Below are positions 46,150 through 59,404 of a stretch of 64,000 nt of DNA, piece after piece (within the stretch, counting starts at the first letter, position 1; the number at the start of each line of letters is the position of its first letter). Both the position numbers and the translations under genes were made by a program. The stretch covers positions 208,109,178 to 208,173,177 of the forward strand of contig CM071599.1 in the NCBI GenBank assembly GCA_036435485.1, read 5' to 3'. The stretch comes from Saposhnikovia divaricata. Taxonomy: Eukaryota > Streptophyta > Magnoliopsida > Apiales > Apiaceae. Under the pieces are notes generated by a model, which had not been told where the DNA came from, searched no databases, and saw only the letters and a list, made by a program, of their open reading frames with translations.

Positions 46150-48604
46150 TGTAATAACCCTAATTTTAGCAAAGCTACAGTGACCCCATGAATAGTAAAT
46201 TTTGAGGATTTAAAGAAATGGTGTGTAGGTACTCTATATTGGAAATGGAAAATGAACAAACAAAAACCATATTAGTGATATACTATAAAAATAAGTGACT
46301 CGAAATGACGATGGATTTCAGAAATTCCTGAATTTAGATTTTGAGGATTTTGAGTTCGAACGAGCTTCTATTTATTGGATATTAAGGAGCATAGAAATAT
46401 TAAAGGAATTATATATTGAGGATTAGTGAATTTAAGTTAAACCAGGGGATTTTTAAGTTAAGAGAATGCTAAGGGAATTTGGATTTTTAAACGATTTCAA
46501 AACCACTGGATGACGAGATATATTCGAAACGAACCACAACTAGACGAGTATGGAAACCAAACAACCAAGATTATAATATAACAAGGATATATACCACATT
46601 ATTATTACCAAGAGTGCTAGCAAATTACTTAGGAAAATCAAGAAAAGAGAATTATGAGATCATTAGAATGACATCACATTCCACTAACTTGTTTTAAGGG
46701 TAAATTAGTCATTTTAGCATGGTTTTACCACAAAATATCTCCAAAGCTTCCACTAGACTCTAGAATTCTCAAGAATTGATCAACATAAGATCAAAACAAG
46801 CAAGAGGAATCAATTACTTTCCATTATCTCTTTCTCTACAACCTGCCCAGCAAGAGCAAGGAGGAGAAGAAAAATCATATCTCCATTTCTATCCATGATA
46901 AAATCACCAAATTTTAACCACAACCTCTCCACTCCATGGGCATGATTCGCTCCAAATTTCATAGCAATCCAAGTAGTATAGCCTAGTCAAATCCATGCTC
47001 AAAGTGGGAGAACCAAACCTGTCCAGTTTCTGTCCAGCGGAAAGATGGAGCTCAAAACCATAGCTAGAAAGCTTTTTTTTTCGTAATCTATAGCTCAAAT
47101 CAAAGCTTATACAGAGGCCAAGATGTGGTAAAAATTTGAGAGCCAAACTCTTATTTTTCGATTTGTTATGAGTTTTACAAAAGTGATGATGAATAGTAAC
47201 CCTTAGAAACTAACTTTGTTTTTATGGTTTCTTTAGTTGATCCAAGCTAGTATAAGGTTGATTAAGCATATCCCAAGGCTTGATAAGGGTTGTTAAAGCT
47301 TCAAGAAGGTATAAATCTCAAGACCCTTTAGTATTACTTTGAATATAGGATGAATTATAGAAAGTTTAGTGATTAAGATTATGATAAGTGATTATTCATG
47401 ATGATATATGTGTTTGTAAGTGATTAAAGTTGAATATGGAAGGAGTATGTACTTGTAACCATGGTTGGTAAGATGACCACATGGTGTAGGTGATGGTGTA
47501 TAAGGTGGATGATAGATCTGGAGGAGTTGGATTTTGGAAAGTATGAAAATATAGCCGTTATAATGTCCGATTTTAGTTAAAACAAAAACTGCCCTGTTTT
47601 TGGACACCAATTCCGTACAGTAGCACCCTGTCTAGAGTACCAAGTGACCATGAGATGATAGAGCTTAGTTCATAGATCGTTTTGATATAAAGTACGTTAA
47701 AATCTGATGTACGGTTTAGGAGAAAAGTCAGTTTTAGTGAAAGACGTTCGGAAACCGAGAAAATGCAGTTGTGTCAACTTTGAGGTCATAGTTACCATAC
47801 TTAAACATTTTTAAAAGTTATAAAATTTTGGAACAATATAGTAGGTTGAACAGAGATTAAAACCCCACTGACCTTGTATTAAAATTCAAAATTGATATTT
47901 TCTGAGAATTTTTACAGTCGAGTGTGGTTATTAAGGGAAATGGTGAAAAACACTAAAACTTTGATTGAGTCCAAAATGGTTAGGTTCTTGGAACTCTTGG
48001 ATTATTAATAATGTGTTAAACATATACTAAGTGTCAAGGATATTGTTATATAAAGGTGAAGTGAGTAAGGGATGTAGTATTCTAACGAGGATCCTTTTCG
48101 TGTTTATAGAAACTCAGGACGAATCGCGGGTCGTGCCACTGGGATATAGAGATCGAGGCAAGATTTCTTCTATCCTTACCTTGGAAAACTATTTTATTTT
48201 TCAAAGTAAATGATTTCATGGAATATATATGTTATTCTATGTTTGCTATATTGCTAAGAATTATTTCCCTGATATTGGAATTAAAGTGAAATGGATATAA
48301 ATTATGAAATATGAATGTGGATATGATTATGAATGGAGCGAATATGCTTTATGGTAAAGAGAGGTGAAAGAGAATGGTATCAGTTGTTATCTAGAGTTAT
48401 ATGAAGGATGATATCAGTTGTTATCTAGGGTTATATAATTTATAACGTTATGTTAAAAATATTCTTTCTAAGCAATTGTGATTTAATAAATATTATTTGA
48501 TTTTTTTTTATTTAATACTTTTGAAAATAGATGGAATATTTTATAAGAGCGTATTGGATTTCATTGAATACTAAGGAGATGTCTGAGTTATAATCCAAGT
48601 ATTA

Positions 48605-48606
<2 letters not shown>

Positions 48607-48678
<72 letters not shown>
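48607..48678. repeat. (AT)36 microsatellite
   Basis: Perfect AT run of 72 bases in the G2 LTR. Confidence 0.95.
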
Positions 48679-48681
<3 letters not shown>

Positions 48682-49071
48682 AGGGTGATGATACATGGAA
48701 ATGATGAAAAAGATAAATGTGAATGGAATATTTTATATATATGTAAGTGTACTGGATTCTAGCAAACACAGAGAAGATGTCTGAGTCATAATCAAAGTAT
48801 TATGACATATGTATTTTTAGAGGTGATGATAAATGGAAATGGAAATGATATATGTGAATGGAAATGGAAATTGAAAGGAAAAATGTGGAAGTGGTATTGG
48901 TATAAATGGAATACTGATTGAAAAAAAAAGGGGGATTGCAACAGACTTGCGTAAGTGGCTGTGTCAGGGCTGTGTGCGACACAGTCCAGCATTTATTATT
49001 TTTATTACGGCACGAAGATGCCAAGGGAGGATGTTAGCAGGTGGCCTTCCTCCAGGGATGATCTTCATTCC

Positions 49072-49086
49072 TTCTACCGGTAGTAA
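49072..49086. promoter_or_regulatory. TTCTACCGGTAGTAA palindrome in G2 LTR
   Basis: Shared with the otherwise different LTR of G3 (57153-57167), with GTACGAT and GACTGATCATC following in both. Conservation suggests a functional LTR site; its role is unknown. Confidence 0.5.
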
Positions 49087-49536
49087 AAAGAGAGCAGGTA
49101 CGATTAGGCGACTGATCATCGTCCTAACGTATCAGGCGACAAAAGATATCCCCAATGTTTTTGAAAAGAAAGTGTTGACAATGGTTTTCAGATTTTTATA
49201 CTGAAAACAGAAACATGATCTGAAATGATGGAATTATTGTTACAGATGAAGAGAAACTGATTTTATATTAATTTATATAATTGTTGCATAAGAAGGAAAT
49301 GAGAAGATGATAGCGAAAGATTTGTTCAAGTTTATCATATTATTTTAGAAAAGTACACTGAAATGGTATATTGATTGTTATATTATTTAAGAAGAGAAAC
49401 TGATATTATATGATATTAGAAGAGAAACTGATATTATAATACTATATATTTCTTTTCGTACAAAGATAATTGGAAAGTGTATATATATTGAATGAAAATA
49501 AAATTCTTTCCATAATAACTAAAATTTGTTTTTGTC

Positions 49537-49538
<2 letters not shown>

Positions 49539-49569
<31 letters not shown>
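49539..49569. repeat. (TA)15 microsatellite
   Basis: Perfect TA run in the G2 LTR. Confidence 0.95.
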
Positions 49570-49571
<2 letters not shown>

Positions 49572-50078
49572 GATTTTTCCCTTTGATGCTAGTTGATAGA
49601 ATTTATCTTGCTGAGCTATTTTAGCTCATTCTTGCTATTATGTATACAACAGCTAGGTATGCCGATACTCCGCACTACACCCTGCAAGAGGGTACGGGAA
49701 AGATGAACTTTTGAGAGAGTGTTGGCAACGATTCCCGAGGTAGCTATCGGACGGTTGGGTACTGGTAGATTATGTACATTTAGTGTGTAAGCTATTGTAA
49801 TAAACTTTTGATTGTTGAAATGCTTCATGTCGAAGTATTATTCAACAAGGTATTTAAGTATGATCCTGGTTTGTAATAACTGCTTAAATCTAAACTTTTA
49901 ATATTGTGGATGTTGTTCTCTGAGCATATGACAGGTGTGTAACATTATTAAGTGTGGGGTCTATTATGTAAGTTTTAGTATGAATTTATATTCCAGCTGC
50001 CAAGAATGAAGTGTCACTAAACTGAAATTGGTCGTTGACGGCCCGGATTCCTGACCCCGGATCTGGGGCTGTCACAGA

Positions 50079-50090
50079 TGGTATCAGAGC
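50079..50090 (+). other. Primer binding site of G2
   Basis: TGGTATCAGAGC two bases after the LTR. Confidence 0.92.
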
Positions 50091-52611
50091 TTAGAGTCAT
50101 AATGCTCAGGAACAAGAGTGATAATAATAAATATATCAGTAATAATATAAATTGTGAACTCACATCGAGTTCAAGGGTGGTTTATCGAACGAAGCGTTTA
50201 TTCTAAGTAGTGATTATAATTTTATAGATTATTAGTAATAAAAGTTTATGTTTTAGTATAGGGAGAGGAGATTGGTGAGCCAAAGTTAAGGGTATTTAAA
50301 GTCTTCTTGTGTTTAAGGGAGTTTGAAGAAATATTGTAAGTGGATCGGTGAATAGACACTGATTGTTTGTGGAGATGAAAGGGTGAAACCGAGGTTGGTC
50401 GGTAAAGCCAAGATATACCTTAAGGACCAAGACAGACTGAGAGGTCTCGGGATTGACTTAAATGAAAAGGTTATTATGCTAAAAGTGTTAAACTTATGTC
50501 GCACACAGGATTGATTTGAAAAAGGGAATATTTGATGTATTGGGAAGTGTACGTTAGACAATCTCGTGAGTATAAGTGGTATGTTAGAATATACAATTAT
50601 AAAGAATAGTTTTAAAAGGGTCTTTGATACCGGAGCAGTGTCAGGTCAAGACGATCAATATTACGAAAGTATATCGATTAGAAGGTTGTGTTCTATTATG
50701 GATCAAGGCAGAGAGTATCGGGCCAAGTCACGACTAAGTAAATGATGATAATTGGGAATAGCAGACGATAGGTTAAGGCTACATGGTGAGTGCAAAATTT
50801 AAGAAATTTTGGAGGGTACACAGTTTAAGATATAAATAGTATTTGAGGAAAACCTTCCATTATTTGGATTTTCAATTGGGCAGAGGCTATTAACGGTACC
50901 TATTTTCAAGCTCTTAAAGCCCTGCTAAATTATATTATTGAGTTTCAAATTTTCCTCTACTAATGAGTAATTATTCATTAAGTGCCGGTATCTTTTAAAA
51001 AAAAAAAATCTTTCTGGTACCCTTGGGGATGTGTTTCAAAATTTTATTTTATCTATCTTAGTCAAAATATTCCTCTAAGATTACTTTCGGAAGATGGTAT
51101 TGATCATTTTGATTTAAATTTTTCTTTATATTTTTACTACAACTAAGAGGAACAACCCTATATGTATACACAAGGACGATCTGTCTGTGTGATTGAAAGT
51201 CGGAGGGGACACCCTCTTTTGTGTGACATACGGGTTCTTCCATCATATTGATTTCTCAAATATTCTTTTGTTTCGAATAAAGGTTATTTAAAACTTTTAA
51301 TTGTATAAATTGTTATGGGACCCTTGCTTGTTTTTGGGTTCGTTTCAATTCAAAGTCTCCTAAATTCTATTAATTGTTTCGAATATAGAAGATTTCATTA
51401 ATGGATGGGATAATGGAAGCAAGGTTTAGAGTATACGTGATTATAAAGGGGAACTTGAGATTCCAAGGGAAATTTCAATAAGAGATAATTAGAGCTAGAA
51501 GCGTTTCAATATAAGAGAGAAAGGAATTTCGTGAGAAGAAATGGGAATATTTGATGATTAGTAAGAGAAAAGAAAATGAGGAATTTTAAGGCATAATTGA
51601 GATTTACTATTGAAAGTAAGGTGTATTTTGGGGATAATTAATGAAGGATTCGAGGTGCAATAACTTTTAGTGAGGGAAGGCCAATATTGTGACTAATACC
51701 CTATGTAGCAGAGAGAGATTAAAGATGTTAAGTATTCAAAGGATTAATCCAAAAGGTGTGAATGAGTAAAACTTGAGGTAAAGATTTTAATGAGAATAAC
51801 AAAGGGAAATTTCAGAGGTGGAGTAGATAGTATATAATGAAGGAACTAAGGTGGATCAGCAAGATGTAAAGAGGGTATAGTGAACAATAGACATATGGGA
51901 TAAGGTATCCGGAGGAAATTGCAGGTACGCTCTAATTTAACTATTTAAGTGTAAATGTTTGGTTAGGGATCGACTAAGTCAATGAATGGTGTAGGTAGGT
52001 TGACAATCTAGATAAGGAAAATCAATATCTGATTAAGGGTCGGAGAATTCTATTGAAAGGAGATTAAGAGTATGAGGGAAAGTGTGAAAACATATTTTTT
52101 CAAGGATAAAGGAGAAGTACGTTCTTGTTTAAGTACGAACAGGAAATATATATTATAGGTAATATTTTCTTACAATTGTTTTAAAGAATATTATTAGAGC
52201 TTATTTTCTGGAAAATTTTACAGAGATGATATATAAAAATGTTGGAGTATTGATATTTTATGTCATGATAGAGATCATAATATCGCCAAACCATAGTGAG
52301 ATACACTACCATTCAGGGAAGGCCAATGTGGTGGCCGATGCCCTTAGGCAAAAGAGGAAGGAGAGATGAGATGAGATAGAATGACTGAATATAGGAAGAA
52401 ATCTCCAAGAAAAGGATAGTGAGAGTAATACTAATGATAAGCTAAATGGCATGTTGATAAATGACAAGCAAGTTATGTTGGTGTATTTTTGCGCAAACAA
52501 GATAGAGATATTATGAAAGGAAAAAGGATAAAGGAAGTAGTGTGGAATTAGAAGGTGTGGATGAGAAAGGTATTCATGAACATTTCCGACATGATTCCGG
52601 GACGGAATCCT
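50091..52611 (+). pseudogene. Degenerate interior of G2
   Basis: No long frame. Two traces of gypsy pol are visible: TTTGATACCGGAGCAGTG near 50620, like a protease F-D-T-G-A site, and at 52300-52350 a stretch translating to YH.GKANVVADAL, the end of RNase H. This corresponds to RYHPGKANVVADALSRK in G3. Direction and order agree with a heavily decayed or replaced pol. Confidence 0.6.
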
Positions 52612-52627
52612 TTTAAGGGGGGAAGAC
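52612..52627 (+). other. Polypurine tract of G2
   Basis: TTAAGGGGGGAAGAC just before TGTAATAACCC. Confidence 0.85.
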
Positions 52628-53447
52628 TGTAATAACCCTAATTTTAGCAAAGCTACAGTGACCCCATGAATAGTAAATTTTGAGGATTTAAAGAAATGGT
52701 GTGTAGGTACTCTATATTGGAAATGGAAAATGAACAAACAAAAACCATATTAGTGATATACTATAAAAATAAGTGACTCGAAATGACGATGGATTTCAGA
52801 AATTCCTGAATTTAGATTTTGAGGATTTTGAGTTCGAACGAGCTTCTATTTATTGGATATTAAGGAGCATAGAAATATTAAAGGAATTATATATTGAGGA
52901 TTAGTGAATTTAAGTTAAACCAGGGGATTTTTAAGTTAAGAGAATGCTAAGGGAATTTGGATTTTTAAACGATTTCAAAACCACTGGATGACGAGATATA
53001 TTCGAAACGAACCACAACTAGACGAGTATGGAAACCAAACAACCAAGATTATAATATAACAAGGATATATACCACATTATTATTACCAAGAGTGCTAGCA
53101 AATTACTTAGGAAAATCAAGAAAAGAGAATTATGAGATCATTAGAATGACATCACATTCCACTAACTTGTTTTAAGAGTAAATTAGTCATTTTAGCATGG
53201 TTTTACCACAAAATATCTCCAAAGCTTCCACTAGACTCTAGAATTCTCAAGAATTGATCAACATAAGATCAAAACAAGCAAGAGGAATCAATTACTTTCC
53301 ATTATCTCTTTCTCTACAACCTGCCCAGCAAGAGCAAGGAGGAGAAGAAAAATCATATCTCCATTTCTATCCATGATAAAATCACCAAATTTTAACCACA
53401 ACCTCTCCACTCCATGGGCATGATTCGCTCCAAATTTCATAGCAATC
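52628..53447 (+). repeat. 3' LTR of G2, first 820 bases
   Basis: Copy of 46150-46969, one substitution seen. It stops at GCAATC, where the LTR of G3 begins; CAATC (53443-53447) is the presumed target duplication. Confidence 0.93.
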
Positions 53448-56400
53448 TGTAAGAACCCAGATTTTGGGTGGGATTAAAACTTTTATGTATTTAATGATGT
53501 AAGAATGAATAGTGGTTATGACTGCGATGTAACGAAGATCTATTAAATAAATGGAACGGATTTGAATTCAATTACTTATATGTCATGCAGAATACTTTTG
53601 GTTGACGGCATAGATAAGAATGATCTATCTCCTAAGAATATAAGTATATTACTTCAAGTAAGATTATTCTTATGTCATCCAAATCAATATCTATTATAAG
53701 TCCAGTGGTTCCGTAAAAAGGTTAAGAAGCACTCGAGAGTGAACCAGGTTCATTTTCCTAATTATAGGAATTAAATAAAAATAAGTGATGAATAGTGATT
53801 TTGGTGGAATTTGGAATATTATTATAATAATGATATACCCGGTATTCGGAACGGATTTCTGAGTTCGTATTAGTAATCCAGGGGGAAAATAAGTGTATGT
53901 AAAAGCTGTCGGATTCTGAAAAATGGCACTTTTATTTTTCCCGAGATTTCCCTGGACACTGAAAGACCTAAGAGATTATTAAAAGGATTTAAGGAAAATG
54001 GATTCGAGAATTATTAAGAATGATGGAGAATATTATTATAAATATTAAGAAGGTTTCCGGTAAAACCCTAACTAGGAATCTTGAGATATTCTTTCGAACG
54101 ATCAATGAATTGAGCAATAACCGGGCAAGGAAACAAGCAAAGGACCAAGATGCATACATGAGCTAGTGGAAATATCTAGTAACTAAGTAGTACATAAACA
54201 AACTAGTATCCTTGGAGGATCCACCAAGTACTTAGCCATTTCATACAAATCCAACCAAGGAACCAATACTTATCCTTCCATTTTCATCATCCATTACCTC
54301 ATCACTTTATTAAAGTAGCTTTTAGATGAGATATTATCTTAGAAACATCACTTTATGCATTATTGAAAATCAACCAAGCAAAGCAAACTCCTTTCCTCTC
54401 CATTTCTCTTCATTCGGCCCCTTGGAAATTCCAAGATCAAAATCCCACTTCCAACCCTTGGTTGATCTTCCAATTTTTATGGTGAGTTCTATATTTCATA
54501 AAAGTAATCTCCTCAAAATTTTAGCTTCAAACACCTTTGTTTCCATTTTCAAAAAAATCATGAAAGAGGAGGGTGAATAGTGTTTTCATGAACTAATCTT
54601 GTTTTTCCTTGATTTCTTTGGTTGATTTAGCAAGCTTAAGCACTTCTAAGGATCATACCAAGCATAGTGAGGCTAGATCATACTCCAAGGAAGGTATAAC
54701 AACTTTAAACCCTAGGCTTTACCTTGAGATTTTGCATGCTCTTGATGGGTTTTAGTATAAGATGTGATATTAGCATGATTATAAGCATGAATATGATGTA
54801 GTTTTGATAAATGTTAAAAATAGTTTAGATGAACGGAAAGGCATTGCTTGGCCTCAGTTCATGTATATAAGTCATGTATATGTTGTTTGGGTTGGATGCT
54901 ATGTTTATGGGAAGATTCGAAATTGATAGATATTCGATTTACAGCCGTTATAATGCCCGATTTTACAATACCATGTTTTGTATGCCATTTTCCATGTTGA
55001 ACCCCTACTGTCCAGAGACCTTATCTGCCATGATAGGATAGGTAATGCTCTAAGATTCGTTTTGATATAAAGATCACGTGAAACGGACTTACGGTTTAGG
55101 ATTTATGACTAAATTACTAAAAGTAGTTCGAATCCGTAAACAAAAGTTCGTAACTGAAATTGAACCCTCGTAAGCTATGTAACGTCATGGCGAATCTTGG
55201 TAAATAAATACTAGGGGTAAGAAGGAAGGTGTGAAAGAAAACCGTATGTCAAAAAGAGCATTTTTCGATTTATTAAAAATGTTCGAGTCAAGGTTAAACG
55301 AGAACGAACCCCTAAAAGACGACTCTTTTATAACTTTGGTAAAACGCTTAGAAAACGGGCGATAAAACTCGGAGTAAAATATTGGTTCATAACGATCAAC
55401 CTTAGAACTCATATGACTTAAGTATGTCCCAAGTATAAGTGCAGTGACATGTCGTATTAACGAACGAATGTCGGGTCGGATCAGTGATGATAAGTAATCC
55501 ACTAAAAGGGGTATAACGAGATGACTCGAGAACGTGTTTCGATTTAAGTATAACTTAACGTTTAATATGTTAAGTGATTAATTCCGAATGCCTTGGCTAT
55601 TTATAGATCACCAGGCTGAACCGGGACCCGCTACCACTACCCCTTACCGTACTCGACTACCAGGCAAGTTTCAACTCCCTTCTTTTAGGCTGTTGTTGTG
55701 ATTGAGTAAATATATATATATGATTGCTGATATACATATGCCATTGCATGCATGCCTACTTTCAAGTTGAATTGATATACTTGTTCCCTGAATGTTATTG
55801 TTGGCTTATAAGCTAGATAATTATATATCAGTTATAAGCCGGTTATTATAAGACCCTCATAGAAGGGCGTATACATCTTTATTCATCAAATATAGACCGG
55901 GAGTCAATATTTCTTGATATATCGAGATTACCTCGGGAGAAAATATTTAAGTAAATATTTTCTATTATTTGGGCGACGAATATTATTTGAATATTCGTTC
56001 GGGACTAATTATTTTAACGATCCTTACTTCAAATAATTATTTGAATTTAACTATTCAACGAATAATATTTCTCAATATTCATTCAGAGTCGAATTGATTA
56101 TCGACTATTATTTCGAATATTCTTCTAAAGATGAGACTATTAAATGAATATTAACTGGATATTCTTTTAGAATATTATTTTATTAAATAAATATTACTTT
56201 CGAATATTCATTTAAGATATTAAATACTTGATGAATATTATTTTAATATTCATCTGAAGCTTGATTTGATTATCGAATATTATCTCGAATATTCCTTAAG
56301 GCTTGGATTACTAAATGAATATTACTTGATATTCATTTAGGATATTATTCATTCAATGAATATTACTTTTGAATATTCATTTAAATTTCCTAATTAATTA

Positions 56401-57973
56401 TGATTATTACCTTAAATATTCTTTTAAGGTCTTATTAATTAATGAATATTGTTTTGAATATTCATTTAAATATTTATTTATTCAATAAATATTCCCCTGA
56501 TATCTCTTCAGGGATTATTTTGAGAAATACTCTGATTAAAGATATTCTTTCATATTCCCAAATATTCTGTAAAATATTTTAATTCAATAAATATTCTCTG
56601 AATATTTATTCCATACTTAGAATAACCTCGATAAGGTTTATCTTTTTCGATTATTACAGAAAATATTTCAAAGTCATATTATTATTAATCTTCTATCAAG
56701 AAAGGTTCCCAGACATCATTCATCTTTGAGTCTATCTTCTTAATAATAAGGGAACCTTACTTGGAAAAATGTTATTTATCTTGTCGACTTCCCGGTCATA
56801 AAGTATTCCCTTCACCCGCAACTCGGGTGCTGTTGACTTATTAAAGTCGTTGTTTACCTTCTCATCTTTCGAGGGGTAAGATTACTGGAACAAGTTGATA
56901 TCCGTTACCAAGTAATAGCTTGGGAGATATTGATAAATTTTCCTTTCCAACTAGATACGACTACTTTGTGGAGTCTTATCAACAAGTATTATACTTGGGG
57001 AAAGGGGGACGAACGTTATATTCAGAATCATGAATTCTATTTGAACTAGGAGTCGTGTAAGAGGCCGAGTAGCGCCGGTCCATCCCCTTGGCCCAACCAT
57101 TGGCCGGGGAGAGCTAGCAAGGCGGTATACAAGTAAAGCCGTCAGTTCTTCCTTCTACCGGTAGTAAATCTAAATTGAGCTGTACGATCTCGACTGATCA
57201 TCAAGATTGGAACAGCGGGCGCGGTGAATACTCCATCATTGGTTCATCATCCAAATTCATTTATTTCCTGCAACATGATTACTGTTGGCAGAGTTGGAGA
57301 AGAGTCATAACTGGAATTGCAACCCTTTCTTGCAAGTTCCTCTTCTTATTAACGACAATAATATCTCGCTTACTTTGATGTAGCAGATATTTCTTCAAAC
57401 AAATACTTTAAGTTACCTTGTAACTTCATCGTTCATATTATACTGGCATCATTTCCGTAAATGCGTGGCATATGGTTTAAAAGATAGCTTTGAACTGTTT
57501 TAAATTATCGTTCAGTTATATATTTGTTGGTGGGCTTTCGCTCACCCTTGCTTTGTTTATATTATGTCACAACAACAGCTAGGACAGATGGCTCGCGTCA
57601 GGCGCACTCGGCGCAAGCAGGTTACCCGACCCACCGGACTACCCGCTGAGATGCTAGCCGCCATTGTTGAGGTAGCCTAGTTAGACAGCTTTTGTTTCCT
57701 GTTTAACTATATGTATAATTAATGTAATCAACGGCAAAACTTTTAAACCTATGATGTTATCCTTTTGGGATTGTAATAACTTTTATTCGTAAACCCTTTA
57801 ATGTAAGACTTATTTCAATTTCATCTCTGGGACTATAACAATTGTGTGTGTGAGTGGTATTATTTGTGGGGTCACAGCATGTGATTTATTTATTGTGGAC
57901 TCAAGTCAAGTATTATGAATGGATGTAAGACCGTAACCACCAGACCCCTGACCCCGGATCTGGGGGTGTTACA
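53448..57973 (+). repeat. 5' LTR of G3, 4.5 kb
   Basis: TGTAAGAACCCAG to GGGGGTGTTACA, 4526 bp. Its first bases and its last 26 (CCTGACCCCGGATCTGGGG...) resemble the G2 LTR. A block at about 55870-56640 repeats GAATATTA/TAATATTC and 'TATTCATTTA' words dozens of times. Shares GCCGTTATAATG.CCGATTTTA and CGTTTTGATATAAAG with G2. Confidence 0.85.
55930..56640. repeat. AATATTCATTTAA-rich array in G3 LTR
   Basis: Degenerate array of GAATATTC / AATGAATATTA words with period near 60, strongly palindromic. Belongs to the LTR. Confidence 0.75.
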
Positions 57974-57977
57974 GAGA

Positions 57978-57989
57978 TGGTATCAGAGC
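57978..57989 (+). other. Primer binding site of G3
   Basis: TGGTATCAGAGC four bases after the LTR. Confidence 0.92.
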
Positions 57990-58182
57990 GAGAGTTATAT
58001 ATCCCAAGAGATGATACGACGTTATATAATAATAAATTCAATAATATAATAAGGACCCTTGCCAGGTTCACCTAAAACCCTTACGGGAACTTTTTAAGTA
58101 TCATGATAGTAACATAGTTCGTCTTGTGTAGGCAAGCGACTTGTCGGCCCAGGAGGCAGCGGCGAGACAGCATGATGAGGAC

Positions 58183-59025
58183 ATGTTCCGGACTAGGGAC
58201 CCATACTATGAGCACTTGCCTGAGGAAGATACTGAGCCTGAGGAGGAGGACGCTGAGGAGGTCCAGGTTGAGGCTGATACTGATGTGATCGAGTCTGAGG
58301 AGGAGGACCCTGAGGAGGTCCAGGATGATGCTGACACAGATGTTGTTGAGACTGAGGGAGAGGAGGACCCGGAGGGGATCCAGACAGGACAGGATGCTGA
58401 GTTAGTGGTTGAGGATGATGATTATTGGGTTATGACTGAGTTCAGGACTATGGGAGATGACACTGACATGACCACGGATCAGGTGGTGCCAGTGGATGAG
58501 GGTGTTGAGGGAGATATAGATGAGCCAGTAGTTGGTGCTGTAGGGAGTTCTGGACTTTTTGTGCCACTCCTCCCTGTTGAGAGAGCCCCTACCCCACCAC
58601 CACTACCTGTGAGCCCGTACCCCGACGAGTTTGAGGAGCTTACCCCAGAGCCCCAGCAGGCAGAGACTGCCGCTCCAGCTGAGCCATCCACCCCGCCTCA
58701 TGCCCCGATAGGAGGAGTCCCAGTATGTGTTCACAACTTGATTCTGAACGGGCTTTATAGAGAGTTGTCTGTGGCAGATGCCAGGTTGGCAGAGTCTAGG
58801 AGTGAGTTAGCAGCAGAGAGAGCCGCCCGGATGAGGGTGCAGGGCAGGAGGACTATCAGTGACAGAGTTGGGTATAGGGCTGTGACCCGCATCGAGCTGA
58901 GGGCTCGGGTGAGGGTGCGACAGTTGCCTACTGATGGGCATGGTAGGGTAGACAGAGCAGCGGCTGAGGAGGTTTTCCGCATCGCCATGGGGAGGGTTCG
59001 GAGGATGTTTCGTCGTGGCGGCTGA
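58183..59025 (+). CDS. Additional ORF before gag in G3, unknown protein
   Basis: A 280-residue frame from the first ATG; it is open 16 codons further upstream, back to a TAG at 58129-58131, after which TTGTGTAG could also act as a splice acceptor. Layout: acidic N-terminal third with three tandem EE(D)PEEVQ..ADTDVVE-like repeats; a Pro-rich middle (VERAPTPPPLPVSPYPDEFE, TPEPQQAETAAPAEPSTPP); a basic C-terminal third with a possible coiled coil (DARLAESRSELAAERAARMR) and an Arg-rich tail ending RRMFRRGG. Base composition is far more GC-rich than the LTR before it. No zinc knuckle, protease or membrane segment. Not a usual part of Tekay elements; role unknown. Confidence 0.6.
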   Translation: MFRTRDPYYEHLPEEDTEPEEEDAEEVQVEADTDVIESEEEDPEEVQDDADTDVVETEGEEDPEGIQTGQDAELVVEDDDYWVMTEFRTMGDDTDMTTDQVVPVDEGVEGDIDEPVVGAVGSSGLFVPLLPVERAPTPPPLPVSPYPDEFEELTPEPQQAETAAPAEPSTPPHAPIGGVPVCVHNLILNGLYRELSVADARLAESRSELAAERAARMRVQGRRTISDRVGYRAVTRIELRARVRVRQLPTDGHGRVDRAAAEEVFRIAMGRVRRMFRRGG

Positions 59026-59404
59026 TTTCAGATGTAGTGATGCAGTGGTCTAGTTGTCTAGTCATGTACGGACATAGTAGTGCCGGCTTTTGTAGGGATG
59101 GTTTTCTTGTACTTGTTTTCCCTTTTTGCAGACTAGACAGATAGACAGCATATTTCACTTTTGACTTGTTGTTGTTGTTAGGATGGCTGTACTTTAAACT
59201 ATCGTTATAACTCGGATGTTGTACCTTTTCGGTACCTGGTATATATTTGTTTCCATTTCAGTCATTACAATTTTGTTGGGAAGTGATCACGAGTTTATTA
59301 GCATATGTATTACTTTTCGATTAAGTTTCCATGAGATATAAAACTGTGGGATTTTAAAACCCAATCATGTAAAGAAATGTGCAAGGAAAAATCCTTTAAA
59401 ACCG

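Larger units (their letters stand above)
46150..50076 (+). repeat. 5' LTR of G2, 3.9 kb
   Basis: TGTAATAACCC to GGGGCTGTCACA, 3927 bp. Contains (TA)n runs, a duplicated block (48534-48720 and 48728-48850, each with GAGATGTCTGAGT.ATAATC.AAGTATTATGA), a GGTATCAGTTGTTATCTAG repeat (48378, 48410) and the palindrome TTCTACCGGTAGTAA. No gene inside. Confidence 0.88.
46150..53447 (+). mobile_element. Ty3/gypsy-derived element G2 (LARD-like), 3' LTR interrupted
   Basis: 5' LTR 46150-50076, PBS 50079-50090, interior 50091-52611, PPT, 3' LTR from 52628, cut at 53447 by G3. The LTRs are larger than the interior, and the interior keeps only traces of pol, so it is non-autonomous (large retrotransposon derivative). 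The visible 820 bases of the 3' LTR differ from the 5' LTR at one base (GGG at about 46698 versus GAG at about 53176), so insertion is recent. Confidence 0.88.
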
